The translations under genes and the position numbers were made by a program. DNA of 64,000 bases, taken from an uncultured Lactococcus sp. Its GTDB lineage: Bacteria > Bacillota > Bacilli > Lactobacillales > Streptococcaceae. Location: the NCBI RefSeq assembly GCF_934191625.1, contig NZ_CAKPUG010000001.1:496001-560000 (forward strand), read 5' to 3'. Under the pieces are notes generated by a model. The model was not told the origin of the DNA, made no database searches, and was given only the letters and a program-made list of their open reading frames with translations. This document shows, in pieces, positions 10,526 through 19,113 of the stretch; position 1 is the stretch's first letter, and each line of letters opens with the position of its first letter.

Positions 10526-11329
10526 ATGGCAACTTATGATTGGAACGAACGTCACATTTTGACTTTCGACAAAAATATCGCTCTTTCAACAAACGATTTG
10601 CGGGTTTTCTATAATGGCACAAAAGAAGCAATTCATGGTGTCTCAATGCAATTTCCTAAAAATCAAGTTACGGCTTTAATTGGCCCTTCAGGTTCTGGTA
10701 AATCAACTTATCTCCGCGCACTTAATCGTATGAATGATACAATTGATGGAGCACGAGTAACAGGAGAAATCATGTATGAAGGGGTCAATATTAGTGACCC
10801 TAAAGTCAATGTTTACGAAGTTCGTAAACAGATTGGTATGGTTTTCCAAAGACCAAATCCTTTTCCAAAATCCATCTATGAGAATATCGCCTTTATCCAT
10901 CGTCGTGAAGGTATAAAAGATAAGAAAAAATTAGATGAAATTGTGGAGACTTCGCTTAAGCAGGCAGCTTTGTGGGAGCAAGTTAAAGATAATTTGAACA
11001 AGTCAGCTTTGGCGCTTTCTGGTGGGCAAGCACAGCGTTTATGCATTGCACGTGCACTTTCAGTTAAACCGGAAATCATCTTGATGGATGAACCAGCCTC
11101 AGCTTTGGATCCTATTTCTACAATGCAAATTGAAGAAACAATGACCGAACTGAAGAAAGACTATACGATTATTATCGTTACGCACAATATGCAACAAGCC
11201 AGTCGTGTTTCTGACTATACGGCATTCTTCTATTCAGGTGATTTGATTGAATACGATGAGACAAGTAAAATCTTCACACAACCAAATCTTAAAGCGACAG
11301 AAGATTATGTTTCAGGACACTTTGGATAA
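10526..11329 (+). CDS. pstB: Phosphate ABC transporter ATPase PstB (copy 1)
   Basis: Cytoplasmic ATPase of 267 residues. Walker [10 protein letters not shown] lies near residue 53, Q-loop [11 protein letters not shown] follows, and Walker B is [12 protein letters not shown]. The signature motif reads [15 protein letters not shown], where most PstB proteins have LSGGQQQR. It carries an N-terminal extension of about 15 residues compared with copy 2. Together with copy 2 it could form a heterodimer or serve as an alternative ATPase for PstCA; the sequence does not decide. Confidence 0.94.
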   Translation: MATYDWNERHILTFDKNIALSTNDLRVFYNGTKEAIHGVSMQFPKNQVTALIGPSGSGKSTYLRALNRMNDTIDGARVTGEIMYEGVNISDPKVNVYEVRKQIGMVFQRPNPFPKSIYENIAFIHRREGIKDKKKLDEIVETSLKQAALWEQVKDNLNKSALALSGGQAQRLCIARALSVKPEIILMDEPASALDPISTMQIEETMTELKKDYTIIIVTHNMQQASRVSDYTAFFYSGDLIEYDETSKIFTQPNLKATEDYVSGHFG

Positions 11330-11342
11330 CCGAGAGGACAAT

Positions 11343-12104
11343 ATGACAAAAGAAGCAATTTTAACAGTCAGCGACCTTTCGCTGTATTATAGTAAGAAAA
11401 AAGCGCTCAACACGATTAATATGGAACTTTATCCTAATGAAATCACAGCGCTCATCGGACCATCAGGATGTGGTAAATCAACGCTCCTCCGTTCAATTAA
11501 CCGCATGAATGATTTGATCCCAACAGTAACGATCACGGGAGCAATCATGTACAAGGGGCACAATATTTATAGTCCTAAAATTGATACCGTAGATCTGCGT
11601 AAAGAAATCGGAATGGTCTTCCAACAACCCAATCCTTTCCCCTTTTCAATCTATGAAAATGTTGTTTATGGATTACGTCTAAAAGGTGTTAAGGACAAAG
11701 CATTACTTGATGAAGTTGTTGAAAACTCACTCAAGGCAGCAAACATCTGGGATGAAGTGAAAGACATTCTTCATACATCGGCTCTTGGTTTATCGGGTGG
11801 ACAGCAACAACGTGTATGTATTGCTCGTGTTCTTGCTGTTAATCCACAAATTATTTTGCTTGATGAACCGACTTCAGCCTTGGATCCAATCTCTGCAGGA
11901 CATGTTGAAGAAACGTTACTAGAACTGAAAAAAGACTATACCTTAGTTATCGTTACACACAGTATGCAACAAGCTTCACGTATCTCTGATCGCACTGCTT
12001 TTATGCTCAATGGTGATCTAGTTGAAATGGACAATACGAAAAAGATCTTCCTCAACCCTGAAAAACAGGAAACAGAAGATTATATTGCTGGTAAGTTTGG
12101 ATAA
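11343..12104 (+). CDS. pstB: Phosphate ABC transporter ATPase PstB (copy 2)
   Basis: Second PstB, 253 residues. Start ATG 11343 is chosen because GAGAGGA lies just upstream and the protein aligns from [16 protein letters not shown]; the longer frame from 11247 only overlaps pstB copy 1. Walker [10 protein letters not shown], signature [15 protein letters not shown] and Walker [13 protein letters not shown] are all canonical. Two adjacent pstB genes are common in lactococci and streptococci. Confidence 0.94.
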   Translation: MTKEAILTVSDLSLYYSKKKALNTINMELYPNEITALIGPSGCGKSTLLRSINRMNDLIPTVTITGAIMYKGHNIYSPKIDTVDLRKEIGMVFQQPNPFPFSIYENVVYGLRLKGVKDKALLDEVVENSLKAANIWDEVKDILHTSALGLSGGQQQRVCIARVLAVNPQIILLDEPTSALDPISAGHVEETLLELKKDYTLVIVTHSMQQASRISDRTAFMLNGDLVEMDNTKKIFLNPEKQETEDYIAGKFG

Positions 12105-12159
12105 TGTGGTATGATGTAAGGAGCACCTATTGCTCTGAGCTTAGTTAAGAGGAGAAAAA

Positions 12160-12813
12160 ATGTTACGTACACAATTCGAAGAAGAACTCAACAAACTTCA
12201 CAACCAATTTTATTCAATGGGGACACAAGTATCTGCACAGTTGAATAAAGCAGTTCGTGCCTTTGTTAGTCATGATCGTGAATTGGCAGAAGATGTCATC
12301 ACAAGCGATGAAATGATTAATCAATTGGAAACAAAATTAGAAACAAAATCACTGGAAATGATTGCTTTGCAACAACCGGTTTCAGGGGATTTACGTACGA
12401 TTATCACAGTACTTAAAGCTTCAAGTGACTTGGAACGTATGGGCGACCACGTGACTTCAATCGCCAAAGCGGCCATCAACCTTAAAGGTGAAGAACGTAT
12501 CCATGAAGTTGAAGAAGATATCTCTCTTTTAGGTGAAAAAGTGAAATCTGTTGTCGATGCTTCATTGAATGCTTATATTCAAGGCAATGACAAACGTGCT
12601 CGTGAAATCGCGGATCAATACCAAACGGTTAAAAATATGAGTGGTGAAATTCAAGAAAAAATCTTGGAAGCCATGAAAGAAAATACTGAAACAATCACTA
12701 CAGGTAAAGATTATCTGATGACTCTTGTTTTCTTAGAACGTATCACTGGCTATGCGGTCAATCTTTGTGAATGGATCGTTTACTTGAAATCAGGAAATAT
12801 CGTTGAGTTATAA
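12160..12813 (+). CDS. phoU: Phosphate signalling regulator PhoU
   Basis: Cytoplasmic helical protein, 217 residues, made of two PhoU three-helix repeats with metal-binding acidic clusters (for example ASSDLERMGDHVTSIAKAA near residue 92 and LERITGYAVNLCEWIVY near the C-terminus). It links the Pst transporter state to the Pho two-component kinase and tunes uptake. Last gene of the pst operon; the 55-base gap after pstB contains a small GAGCA/TGCTC hairpin and the ribosome site GAGGAG. Confidence 0.94.
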   Translation: MLRTQFEEELNKLHNQFYSMGTQVSAQLNKAVRAFVSHDRELAEDVITSDEMINQLETKLETKSLEMIALQQPVSGDLRTIITVLKASSDLERMGDHVTSIAKAAINLKGEERIHEVEEDISLLGEKVKSVVDASLNAYIQGNDKRAREIADQYQTVKNMSGEIQEKILEAMKENTETITTGKDYLMTLVFLERITGYAVNLCEWIVYLKSGNIVEL

Positions 12814-12851
12814 AATAAAAAAACTTGCTTTAGCAAGTTTTTTTATTTTAT
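12814..12851. terminator. Bidirectional terminator between phoU and serS
   Basis: AAACTTGCT/AGCAAGTTT stem with A tract before and T tract after; it serves phoU on the plus strand and serS (stop at 12848) on the minus strand. Confidence 0.85.
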
Positions 12852-14119
12852 TTAATAACTTCTAAACCACCCATATATGGACGAAGAACTTCAGGGACAG
12901 TTACTGTGCCGTCTTCGTTTTGATAGTTTTCAAGTATTGCAGCAACTGTACGGCCAACAGCAAGACCAGAACCATTTAAAGTATGAAGCAGATTAACTTT
13001 TCCGTCTTCATCTCGATAACGAATTTGGGCCCGGCGTGCTTGAAAATCTTCACAGTTTGAACAACTTGAAATTTCACGGTAAGTGTTTTGGGCTGGAATC
13101 CAAACTTCTAAGTCATAAGTTTTAGCGGCAGAGAAGCCCATATCCCCCGTAGAAAGAGCAATCACACGATAGGCTAAACCTAATTTTTGGAGAATGTTTT
13201 CAGCATTACCAACCATTTTTTCTAGCTCGTCATAAGACTCTTCCGGGCGAGAAAACTTAACCATTTCAACTTTATGGAATTGGTGCAAACGAATCAAGCC
13301 ACGTGTATCACGGCCTGCTGAACCAGCTTCAGACCGGAATGAAGGCGACATTGCTGTGAAGTAAATCGGAAGTTCAGCATCATCCAAAATCTCTCCCCGG
13401 TAGTAGTTCGTCAAAGGGACTTCAGCAGTAGGAATGAGTACAAAGCCACGGTCATCATTGACTTCAAATGTATCTTCTTTAAATTTTGGATATTGTCCTG
13501 TACCAAACATGGAATCTTGATTAACCATATAAGGAGTAATCATCTCAGTATAACCTTCTTTAGCATGCTCATCCAACATAAAGTTATATAAGGCACGCTC
13601 TAAACGCGCACCAGCACCTTTATAGAAGAGGAAGCGAGAACCTGTAACTTTACCGCCACGTTCCCAATCAAGGATACCAAGAGATTCTCCTAAATCCCAA
13701 TGGGGTTTAGGTTCAAAGCTGAAGTCAGGTACTTGACCATGACGGCGTATTTCAACATTATCCTCTTCGTCAACTCCTACAGGAACATCGTCATGTGGCA
13801 AGTTAGGAAGCGTTGTTGTGTATGTTGTCAACTTTTCTTCGATCTCAGTAAGCTCAGCATCAATAACTTTAATATTAGCAGATACTTGTTTCATGGCAGA
13901 GATTTTTTCAGAAGCATCTCCTTTTTCACGTTTAATTAATGCAATTTCATCAGACACAGCATTACGTTCTTTTTTTAAGTTCTCTGTTTGTACGATCAAT
14001 TCACGACGACGTACATCGAGCTCTTGGAGTTCTTGGAGTGTTTCTTTTTTAACACCTCGTGTTTCCAATTTTGCGGCTACTCCGTCAAAGTCTGCACGGA
14101 TTTTTTTGATATCAAGCAT
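12848..14119 (-). CDS. serS: Serine--tRNA ligase
   Basis: Class II synthetase, 423 residues, that charges tRNA-Ser (and tRNA-Sec where present). The N-terminal 110 residues form the long coiled-coil arm that grips the tRNA variable arm. The catalytic core has motif 2 [21 protein letters not shown] and motif 3 [19 protein letters not shown], with TAEVPLTN in the serine-binding region. It is monocistronic and preceded by a T-box leader, so expression should rise when uncharged tRNA-Ser accumulates. Confidence 0.97.
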   Translation of the reverse strand: MLDIKKIRADFDGVAAKLETRGVKKETLQELQELDVRRRELIVQTENLKKERNAVSDEIALIKREKGDASEKISAMKQVSANIKVIDAELTEIEEKLTTYTTTLPNLPHDDVPVGVDEEDNVEIRRHGQVPDFSFEPKPHWDLGESLGILDWERGGKVTGSRFLFYKGAGARLERALYNFMLDEHAKEGYTEMITPYMVNQDSMFGTGQYPKFKEDTFEVNDDRGFVLIPTAEVPLTNYYRGEILDDAELPIYFTAMSPSFRSEAGSAGRDTRGLIRLHQFHKVEMVKFSRPEESYDELEKMVGNAENILQKLGLAYRVIALSTGDMGFSAAKTYDLEVWIPAQNTYREISSCSNCEDFQARRAQIRYRDEDGKVNLLHTLNGSGLAVGRTVAAILENYQNEDGTVTVPEVLRPYMGGLEVIK

Positions 14120-14142
14120 AAAATCTCCTTTTAATATAAAAT

Positions 14143-14362
14143 AAAAAGCCCTAATTCTCCATAAAGAAGAATTAGGGCGCTATAAGCACGGTTCCACCTA
14201 AATTTCCTATCATAGGGACAGGACTTTAGTTCCCTTATCGCGAGAAACACGTTCCTATTTCCATAGGATAAAATCAAGCAAGAAGCAGAATGTTTAGAGA
14301 AACTTTACTTGTTTTCACCTACCACAAGTTCTCTTGAAAAGTTAGACTCAAAACTGACTTCT
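14143..14362 (-). promoter_or_regulatory. T-box riboswitch leader of serS
   Basis: On the minus strand, the conserved T-box bulge reads AGGTGGAACCGTGC (14186-14199; canonical AGGGTGGNACCGCG). It is followed by a strong terminator: arms 14168-14178 and 14148-14158, 11-bp stem, then TTTTTATTTT. Upstream there is a Stem I region with arms AGAGAAC/GTTTCTCT and a basal AGAAG/CTTCT pairing. The specifier triplet could not be placed with certainty by eye; a UCU near the basal stem is one candidate. Confidence 0.9.
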
Positions 14363-14368
14363 AATGTC

Positions 14369-14397
14369 ATTCTATCAGAAAATTTAAAACTTTGCAA
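14369..14397 (-). promoter_or_regulatory. serS promoter
   Basis: Minus strand: -35 TTGCAA (14392-14397), 17-bp spacer, -10 TAGAAT (14369-14374). The start of transcription is predicted near 14362, directly before the T-box leader. Confidence 0.75.
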
Positions 14398-14459
14398 GCG
14401 CCTCATAAATCATTAGTTCTTTGAAAATCTAAATGCTATTATAGAATAAAGGGGGATCT

Positions 14460-15125
14460 ATGTCAATCATTGGAGTAAAGATAGATAAGCAGTTTATAAA
14501 AGATTTATTTGTTCTTATTATGGGAGTGGGTTTCTATATTTTATCGGTTAGGCTCTTTGTTATTCCTAATTACTTGGCAAGTAACGGAATAGCCGGTTTT
14601 TCAGTATTTGTTGATTTTGTTTTTGGAATCAATCCAGCACTGACATTCTTTGTTGTGAATATTCCTCTCTTTCTCTTTGGCTGGAAGCTTTTGAGCCGAA
14701 GAGAACTCTTATTGAGTGTTCCTGGGGCAGCTGCGATGAGTTTATGGATGCTGGCTTATGAGGCACTGGGAATTAATGGTTTTCAATTTAATCAAATTAT
14801 TTTCGCCGGTATTTCTGACGGAATTTTATCAGGAATAGGGGCTGGACTTGTGGTAGTATCCAATGGAACTTTTGGTGGTTCTATCCTCTTGAGTCGGATT
14901 ATGGAGGATCGCTGGCAATTTACGATTGATCGAGTATTATTTGGGATTGATATTGTAGTCATGGGATTATCTTTAGCGACTTATCTAGCCTTTCCTAACT
15001 TTGCTGTCACTCTCTTGTCATGCTATATTTTCAGTAAAGTTACCCGTTTTATTGGTCGAAAGGATTACCGCGATAAAATTTTAGACTTACTGTATTTTAA
15101 TCTTTTTAGAAGAGAAAGAAATTGA
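14460..15125 (+). CDS. YitT family membrane protein (short form)
   Basis: 221-residue integral membrane protein with five to six hydrophobic segments. It opens with the family pattern FVLIMGVGFYILSVRLFVIPN and has the conserved SNGIAGFSVF and VVSNGTFGGSILLSRI loops. Typical YitT proteins are about 280 residues and end in a soluble DUF2179 domain; this one stops after the membrane part and a short basic tail. Function unknown. It is preceded by GGGGGA and sits alone between serS and a bidirectional terminator. Confidence 0.85.
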   Translation: MSIIGVKIDKQFIKDLFVLIMGVGFYILSVRLFVIPNYLASNGIAGFSVFVDFVFGINPALTFFVVNIPLFLFGWKLLSRRELLLSVPGAAAMSLWMLAYEALGINGFQFNQIIFAGISDGILSGIGAGLVVVSNGTFGGSILLSRIMEDRWQFTIDRVLFGIDIVVMGLSLATYLAFPNFAVTLLSCYIFSKVTRFIGRKDYRDKILDLLYFNLFRRERN

Positions 15126-15160
15126 TTCTTTGTATCAATAAGTTGATAAATGCCAAAAAT

Positions 15161-15185
15161 AAAAAGCCTCATTGAGGCTTTTTAT
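15161..15185. terminator. Bidirectional terminator
   Basis: AAAAAGCCTC-AT-TGAGGCTTTTT hairpin; it ends the YitT-like gene on the plus strand and overlaps the last codons of the DUF956 gene on the minus strand. Confidence 0.85.
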
Positions 15186-15562
15186 TTCTTTTTACGACGG
15201 AATACGCTAAAGAATTTATCAAAGAATCCTTTTTGACGAACGACTTTTTCATTTCCAATATATTGTCGGATATATTTTAAGACAGTTCCAGAGTCTTTGG
15301 AAGCAAAGCGAACTTTCTGCTCATTACGAAAGACGATGATAAACTGACGACCAATTTTCACTTTTCCGTTTTTGGAAACAGAAACATCGCCTTCCACACG
15401 TTTAATTGAGGCCCAAGGGAATTGCATGTTTTTTTCAACATTTGTATCATTGAAAAACTCAAAAGCTCGATCTCCAATCATAATTTTACCATATTCAGCA
15501 AAGCCAAGATAAGCAATACCAGCAGTGGTAAAGTCGACTTTAGTATTCAGTGATTGTGCCAA
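15182..15562 (-). CDS. DUF956 family protein
   Basis: 126-residue cytoplasmic protein of the DUF956 family, usually encoded at the 3' end of mannose-type PTS operons and suspected to modulate them; the biochemical role is unknown to me. The start is a TTG at 15562, chosen because TAGGAG lies eight bases upstream and the protein then begins (M)AQSLNTKVDFTTAG; a longer frame to 15637 lacks a ribosome site. It ends in a basic tail (FRRKKK). A terminator separates it from the IID gene and it has its own extended -10 promoter, so it is not simply the last cistron of the operon. Confidence 0.85.
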   Translation of the reverse strand: MAQSLNTKVDFTTAGIAYLGFAEYGKIMIGDRAFEFFNDTNVEKNMQFPWASIKRVEGDVSVSKNGKVKIGRQFIIVFRNEQKVRFASKDSGTVLKYIRQYIGNEKVVRQKGFFDKFFSVFRRKKK

Positions 15563-15593
15563 TTTAATGCTCCTAACGATATTATATATATTT

Positions 15594-15602
15594 ATTATAG
15601 CA
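15594..15602 (-). promoter_or_regulatory. Promoter of the DUF956 gene
   Basis: Minus strand extended -10 TG-C-TATAAT, hexamer at 15594-15599, about 30 bases before the TTG start. The transcript would begin inside the preceding operon's terminator region. Confidence 0.55.
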
Positions 15603-15612
15603 AAATTATTCT

Positions 15613-15646
15613 TAATAAAAAATCGCCGCGAGTACACGACGATTTT
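15613..15646 (-). terminator. Terminator of the mannose PTS operon
   Basis: Minus strand AATCGTCG and CGGCGATT arms (one G-U pair) around a six-to-eight-base loop, followed by TTTTT, 20 bases after the IID stop. Confidence 0.75.
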
Positions 15647-15666
15647 GTTCTTGTTTTAAAATCTTA

Positions 15667-16764
15667 TTAAGCAAGACCTGCAACGTGAAGTACGATACCA
15701 AGAACGAACATACCAATAATGATGAACAATGGTGCGTTTTTGTTTTTCCATTTGCGCAAGATCCAAAGCACAAGGAAAGTCAAGAGCAATGCGATAAATC
15801 CAGGAATTAATGAATTGAACACGTCTTGAAGTGATTGTGTTTGTTCTGGGCTCAAGCCAAGACCAGACGATACTTGACCTAAGATGTTGTGCAATGTAGA
15901 ACCGTCAACTGTGTTAAGTTGATCAACAGTTACGTAATGTGCGAAACCGTCTTGACCAGCAACACCGTTACCAACAACGTTACCTGCTTGGTCTAACCAA
16001 TCAAACTTAGCAACACCGTCGCCTGTAGTACCTGTTTGGGCACCTTGAACAACGACTTTACCAGCTTTGTCGACCCATTCACCAACGTAAGCACCATCTG
16101 CCAAAGGTTTAGATGGGAGCATAGCGTTAGGACCAGTAAAGCTGATGTTAACCCAACGTTGGATCAACACACCAAGGATGAACATACCAAGGATAGAGGC
16201 ACCTTTAGTAATTTGTTGAAGCATTCCTCCACCGAGGTCGCTTGTAATTGCAGTACCTTGTTTGTAACCAAACTCTTGTGTGTACCACAAGAAAGCGATA
16301 CGGATTGCATTCCAAACAACGAAGAAGAAGATTGGAGCGATAATAGAACCGCCAGTTGCAAGTGAGGCAGCGATGGCACCCACGATAGGACGTACTGTGA
16401 ACCAGAAAACAGGGTCACCGATACCAGCAAGAGGTCCCATCATACCGACTTTCACACCTTGGATAGCTGCTTCGTCGATTTCAACACCGTTAGCGATTTC
16501 TTCTTCAAGGGCCAATGTAACACCGACGATAGGTGCGGCTACATATGGGTGAGTATTGAAGAACTCCATGTGGCGTTTCAAAGCTTCTTTAGCTTCTTCA
16601 GAACCTGGTTTATAGAACTGTTTCAATGCAGGGATGATTGAATAGAGGAAACCAAGGTTTTGCATACGTTCATAGTTCCAAGAACCTTGAAGGAACATTG
16701 AACGGAACATAACGCTCAAACGAGTGTTTTTAGAAAGGCTAAACTTTTTATTTGTATTTTCCAT
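15667..16764 (-). CDS. manN: PTS mannose/fructose/sorbose family IID component, enlarged
   Basis: Membrane subunit IID of a mannose-type PTS, 365 residues against about 300 in the streptococcal homologues I know. The N-terminal two thirds are standard (GSWNYERMQNLGFLYSIIPAL, then GPLAGIGDPVFWFTVRPI). Between the segment ending in WVNISF and the C-terminal helix starting IPGFIALLLTF lies a loop of over 100 residues. It contains two similar stretches, EWVDKAGKVVVQG and DWLDQAGNVVGNG. This extracytoplasmic part is where IID-type subunits vary and where several class II bacteriocins dock (family knowledge). It is third in the operon, 22 bases after IIC. Confidence 0.93.
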   Translation of the reverse strand: MENTNKKFSLSKNTRLSVMFRSMFLQGSWNYERMQNLGFLYSIIPALKQFYKPGSEEAKEALKRHMEFFNTHPYVAAPIVGVTLALEEEIANGVEIDEAAIQGVKVGMMGPLAGIGDPVFWFTVRPIVGAIAASLATGGSIIAPIFFFVVWNAIRIAFLWYTQEFGYKQGTAITSDLGGGMLQQITKGASILGMFILGVLIQRWVNISFTGPNAMLPSKPLADGAYVGEWVDKAGKVVVQGAQTGTTGDGVAKFDWLDQAGNVVGNGVAGQDGFAHYVTVDQLNTVDGSTLHNILGQVSSGLGLSPEQTQSLQDVFNSLIPGFIALLLTFLVLWILRKWKNKNAPLFIIIGMFVLGIVLHVAGLA

Positions 16765-16786
16765 TTTTATAAAATCTCCTTCCTAA

Positions 16787-17590
16787 TTAATAATCATTGA
16801 GAATATCGCCGATTGGGTCACCACTTGAAGAAGCAGTTCCACCGTTACCAGCAGTATTAGAAAGATTGAGGTAGATAAGAGCGATAACAACACCAAGGAT
16901 ACCCATACCAATCAAAGTGATTGAAGAAAGTGGTGCGAGTACAAATCCAAGGAAGAAGAATGGCCATAGCTCTTTAGTTGCCATGAGGTTGATAACCATT
17001 GCGTAACCAACAACAACTACCATACCACCACCAACAGCAAGTCCTTTAGAAACCCAATCAGGGATTGAGTTCAAGGCAGCAGTTACTGTTTCAGCAGGGA
17101 TAGCAAGAATGATTGCAGCAGGGATAGCAATACGCAAACCTTGAAGAAGGAGTGCGAACATGTGCCAACCAGCGACACCTGAGTAAGAACCTTTTTCAGC
17201 AGCAGCATCCGCTAAGTGAACGATACCAACTGAGAGGAAACGAACTAAAGTTGTAAGTACGAGACCAGCAGTTGCCAACAAGATAGCAGCAGGTACGATC
17301 ACACCAGTGATGTGTGTTAAGTCAAAGTTACCACCTTGAACCATCAAGATAGCAGAAGCGACTGAAGCGAGTGCAGCATCAGGTGCAACAGCGGCACCAA
17401 CGTTAGCCCAACCGAGGGCGATCATTTGCAATGAACCACCCAAGATGATCCCTGCAGCCATATGACCAGTAGCGATACCGATCAAAGAGCAGGCGATAAT
17501 TGGTTGGTGAAATTGCCATTGGTCCAAGATACCTTCAAGTCCAGCTAAGAACGCGAAGATAAGAACTAAAATGATTGAAATAATACTCAT
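16787..17590 (-). CDS. manM: PTS mannose family IIC component
   Basis: Sugar-translocating membrane subunit, 267 residues, about eight hydrophobic segments. Family signatures are LIFAFLAGLEGILDQWQFHQPIIAC at the N-terminus and GGSLQMIALGWANVGAAVAPDAALASVAS near residue 55-80. Start ATG 17590 follows AGGAG. It lies 30 bases after the IIAB gene and 22 before IID, forming a standard manLMN-type operon. Confidence 0.94.
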   Translation of the reverse strand: MSIISIILVLIFAFLAGLEGILDQWQFHQPIIACSLIGIATGHMAAGIILGGSLQMIALGWANVGAAVAPDAALASVASAILMVQGGNFDLTHITGVIVPAAILLATAGLVLTTLVRFLSVGIVHLADAAAEKGSYSGVAGWHMFALLLQGLRIAIPAAIILAIPAETVTAALNSIPDWVSKGLAVGGGMVVVVGYAMVINLMATKELWPFFFLGFVLAPLSSITLIGMGILGVVIALIYLNLSNTAGNGGTASSSGDPIGDILNDY

Positions 17591-17620
17591 TTTATAAATT
17601 TCTCCTAATAATATTTAATT

Positions 17621-18610
17621 TTACTTAACGTCTGCTTTGTTAATCAAAGCAAACAAGTCAGATTTAGAATCGTTAGGGACTTTACGAACGTCAAATTTAA
17701 CGCCGAGATCACGTAACTTTTCAAAAGCGGCAACATCATCTTTGCTTACAGACAATACTGAGTTAAGCATTGTTTTACCTGTACTGTGTGCCATAGAACC
17801 AACGTTAAGTGTTTCTACAGGTACACCACCTTCAATAGCAGCAAGTGCGTCTTGAGGAGTTTCAAACAAGAGAAGAGCTTTAGTTTCGCCAAAACGGGGA
17901 TCTTTAGCAACTTCAATCATTTTCTTGATAGGGACAACGTTGGCTTTGACACCTGGAGGTGCAGCTTGTGTGATAAGTGTTTTACGCATCTCATCTTTGG
18001 CAACAGCGTCAGAAACAACGATAATACGATTTGCTTTTGAATCTGGAGTCCAAGCAGTAGCAACTTGACCGTGGAGAAGACGTGAGTCGATACGTGCAAG
18101 ATTAATTTTAATCTTACCGTCACCAACAACAGTGCCTTCTGGGATAGCGGCAGCGTTTACGCCAGCTTCAGCTGGTGCAGCGCTTTCTTCAACAGGATTA
18201 AGCTCTTCTGGCAATGCTTTGATACCAGCTTTCGCTTCCTTAATAATGTTTGCAGCAACTTGTTCAACACCTGCAGAAGCATCCATCATACGTTCTGTGT
18301 AGGCTTGAATAAGCATTGGCAAGTTGAGGCCTGTGATGATAGCTACCTTACGTTCTGGATTAGCACCCATAACAGCACTTGCTTGGTTAAATGGAGAACC
18401 GCTCCACAAGTCAGCAAGGACAAGGACTTCATCTTCAGCATCAAATGTTGCGATAGCGGCTTCGATTTTGGCGCGTAAGTCGTCTGGTCCTTCGTTAGGC
18501 ATGAAAGTGACAGCTTGTACTTTCTCTTGCTCACCGAAGATCATTGAACCAGATTGCTTGATGCCTGCAGCGAATTCACCGTGGCTCGCAATAACAATTC
18601 CGATACTCAA
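17621..18610 (-). CDS. manL: PTS mannose family IIAB component
   Basis: Cytoplasmic phosphotransfer protein of 329 residues. The IIA domain carries the phosphorylated His in [11 protein letters not shown] (His 10). An Ala/Pro/Glu-rich linker (around residues 140-165) leads to the IIB domain with its active His in [16 protein letters not shown]. It takes phosphate from HPr and passes it to glucose, mannose or related sugars entering through IIC/IID. The start codon is TTG at 18610, with AAGGAGG eight bases upstream. First gene of the operon, behind a promoter with an upstream cre-like element. Confidence 0.95.
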   Translation of the reverse strand: MSIGIVIASHGEFAAGIKQSGSMIFGEQEKVQAVTFMPNEGPDDLRAKIEAAIATFDAEDEVLVLADLWSGSPFNQASAVMGANPERKVAIITGLNLPMLIQAYTERMMDASAGVEQVAANIIKEAKAGIKALPEELNPVEESAAPAEAGVNAAAIPEGTVVGDGKIKINLARIDSRLLHGQVATAWTPDSKANRIIVVSDAVAKDEMRKTLITQAAPPGVKANVVPIKKMIEVAKDPRFGETKALLLFETPQDALAAIEGGVPVETLNVGSMAHSTGKTMLNSVLSVSKDDVAAFEKLRDLGVKFDVRKVPNDSKSDLFALINKADVK

Positions 18611-18659
18611 TTGAGTAACCTCCTTATAAATTTTTATATAATATAATTATTACTGTCCT

Positions 18660-18709
18660 AGTATACTACAAATTGAAAACATTTGCAAAAATTTGTGAAA
18701 CTGGTTTCA
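18660..18709 (-). promoter_or_regulatory. Mannose PTS promoter with upstream cre-like site
   Basis: Minus strand: -35 TTGCAA (18683-18688), 17-bp spacer, -10 TATACT (18660-18665). A near-palindrome TGAAACTGGTTTCA (18696-18709, 13 of 14 to the cre consensus) ends seven bases upstream of the -35. A cre upstream of the -35 fits activation by CcpA better than repression. Confidence 0.7.
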
Positions 18710-18740
18710 TAAAACTGATTTTTTAATTTAAGTAATGAAA

Positions 18741-18773
18741 ATAAAAATAGCTTGGCGGCTAAAGTCAAGCTAT
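18741..18773 (-). terminator. Terminator of the ferredoxin gene
   Basis: Minus strand ATAGCTTG/CAAGCTAT stem with an 11-base loop followed by TTTTTATTTTC; about 90 bases after the ferredoxin stop. Confidence 0.7.
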
Positions 18774-18861
18774 ATATATAATGAAAATACCCAATTAAAA
18801 TCACGAAATAGTTAGATAAAGAAGTAATTTTATGATAAAATAAATATCAGAGTTTAAGGTT

Positions 18862-19068
18862 TTAAGATTTGGTAATCTTTATCGCAGCTGTAGGGCAAGC
18901 CTTGGCTGCACTTATTATTTTATTATCATCAGAAATATATTCTTTTTCCAGTTTATCGGAATTATTAAACTTAACGATACCATTATCATGGTAATCAAAG
19001 ACATCTGGAGCATGTAAATAACAAAGGCCGCATGCAATGCAATTTTCTGGTATTATGTTTACTTTCAT
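18862..19068 (-). CDS. Ferredoxin, single [4Fe-4S] cluster
   Basis: Small acidic electron carrier of 68 residues. Cysteines in CIACGLC (residues 11-17) and in ACPTAA near the C-terminus give the four ligands of one [4Fe-4S] cluster, as in Bacillus-type Fer. The start is ATG 19068 (MKVNIIPENC); the longer frame has no support. It has no visible ribosome site: a TATTAT-like -10 lies only about nine bases before the ATG, so the leader must be very short. It is divergent from the LysM protein gene with only 45 bases between starts, an arrangement also known in streptococci upstream of cmk. Confidence 0.88.
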   Translation of the reverse strand: MKVNIIPENCIACGLCYLHAPDVFDYHDNGIVKFNNSDKLEKEYISDDNKIISAAKACPTAAIKITKS

Positions 19069-19113
19069 ACAATGATGATAATATAAAAAAATAAAAAAGG
19101 AAAGGAAAAAGAA

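Noticed and set aside
12848..14119. Long plus-strand frames opposite serS (13700-13939, 13818-14144)
   Set aside because: Shadows of the serS reading frame; no start signals and no protein family pattern.
16036..16552. Plus-strand frames opposite the PTS IID gene
   Set aside because: Antisense shadows created by codon bias of the IID gene; low-complexity translations and no ribosome sites.
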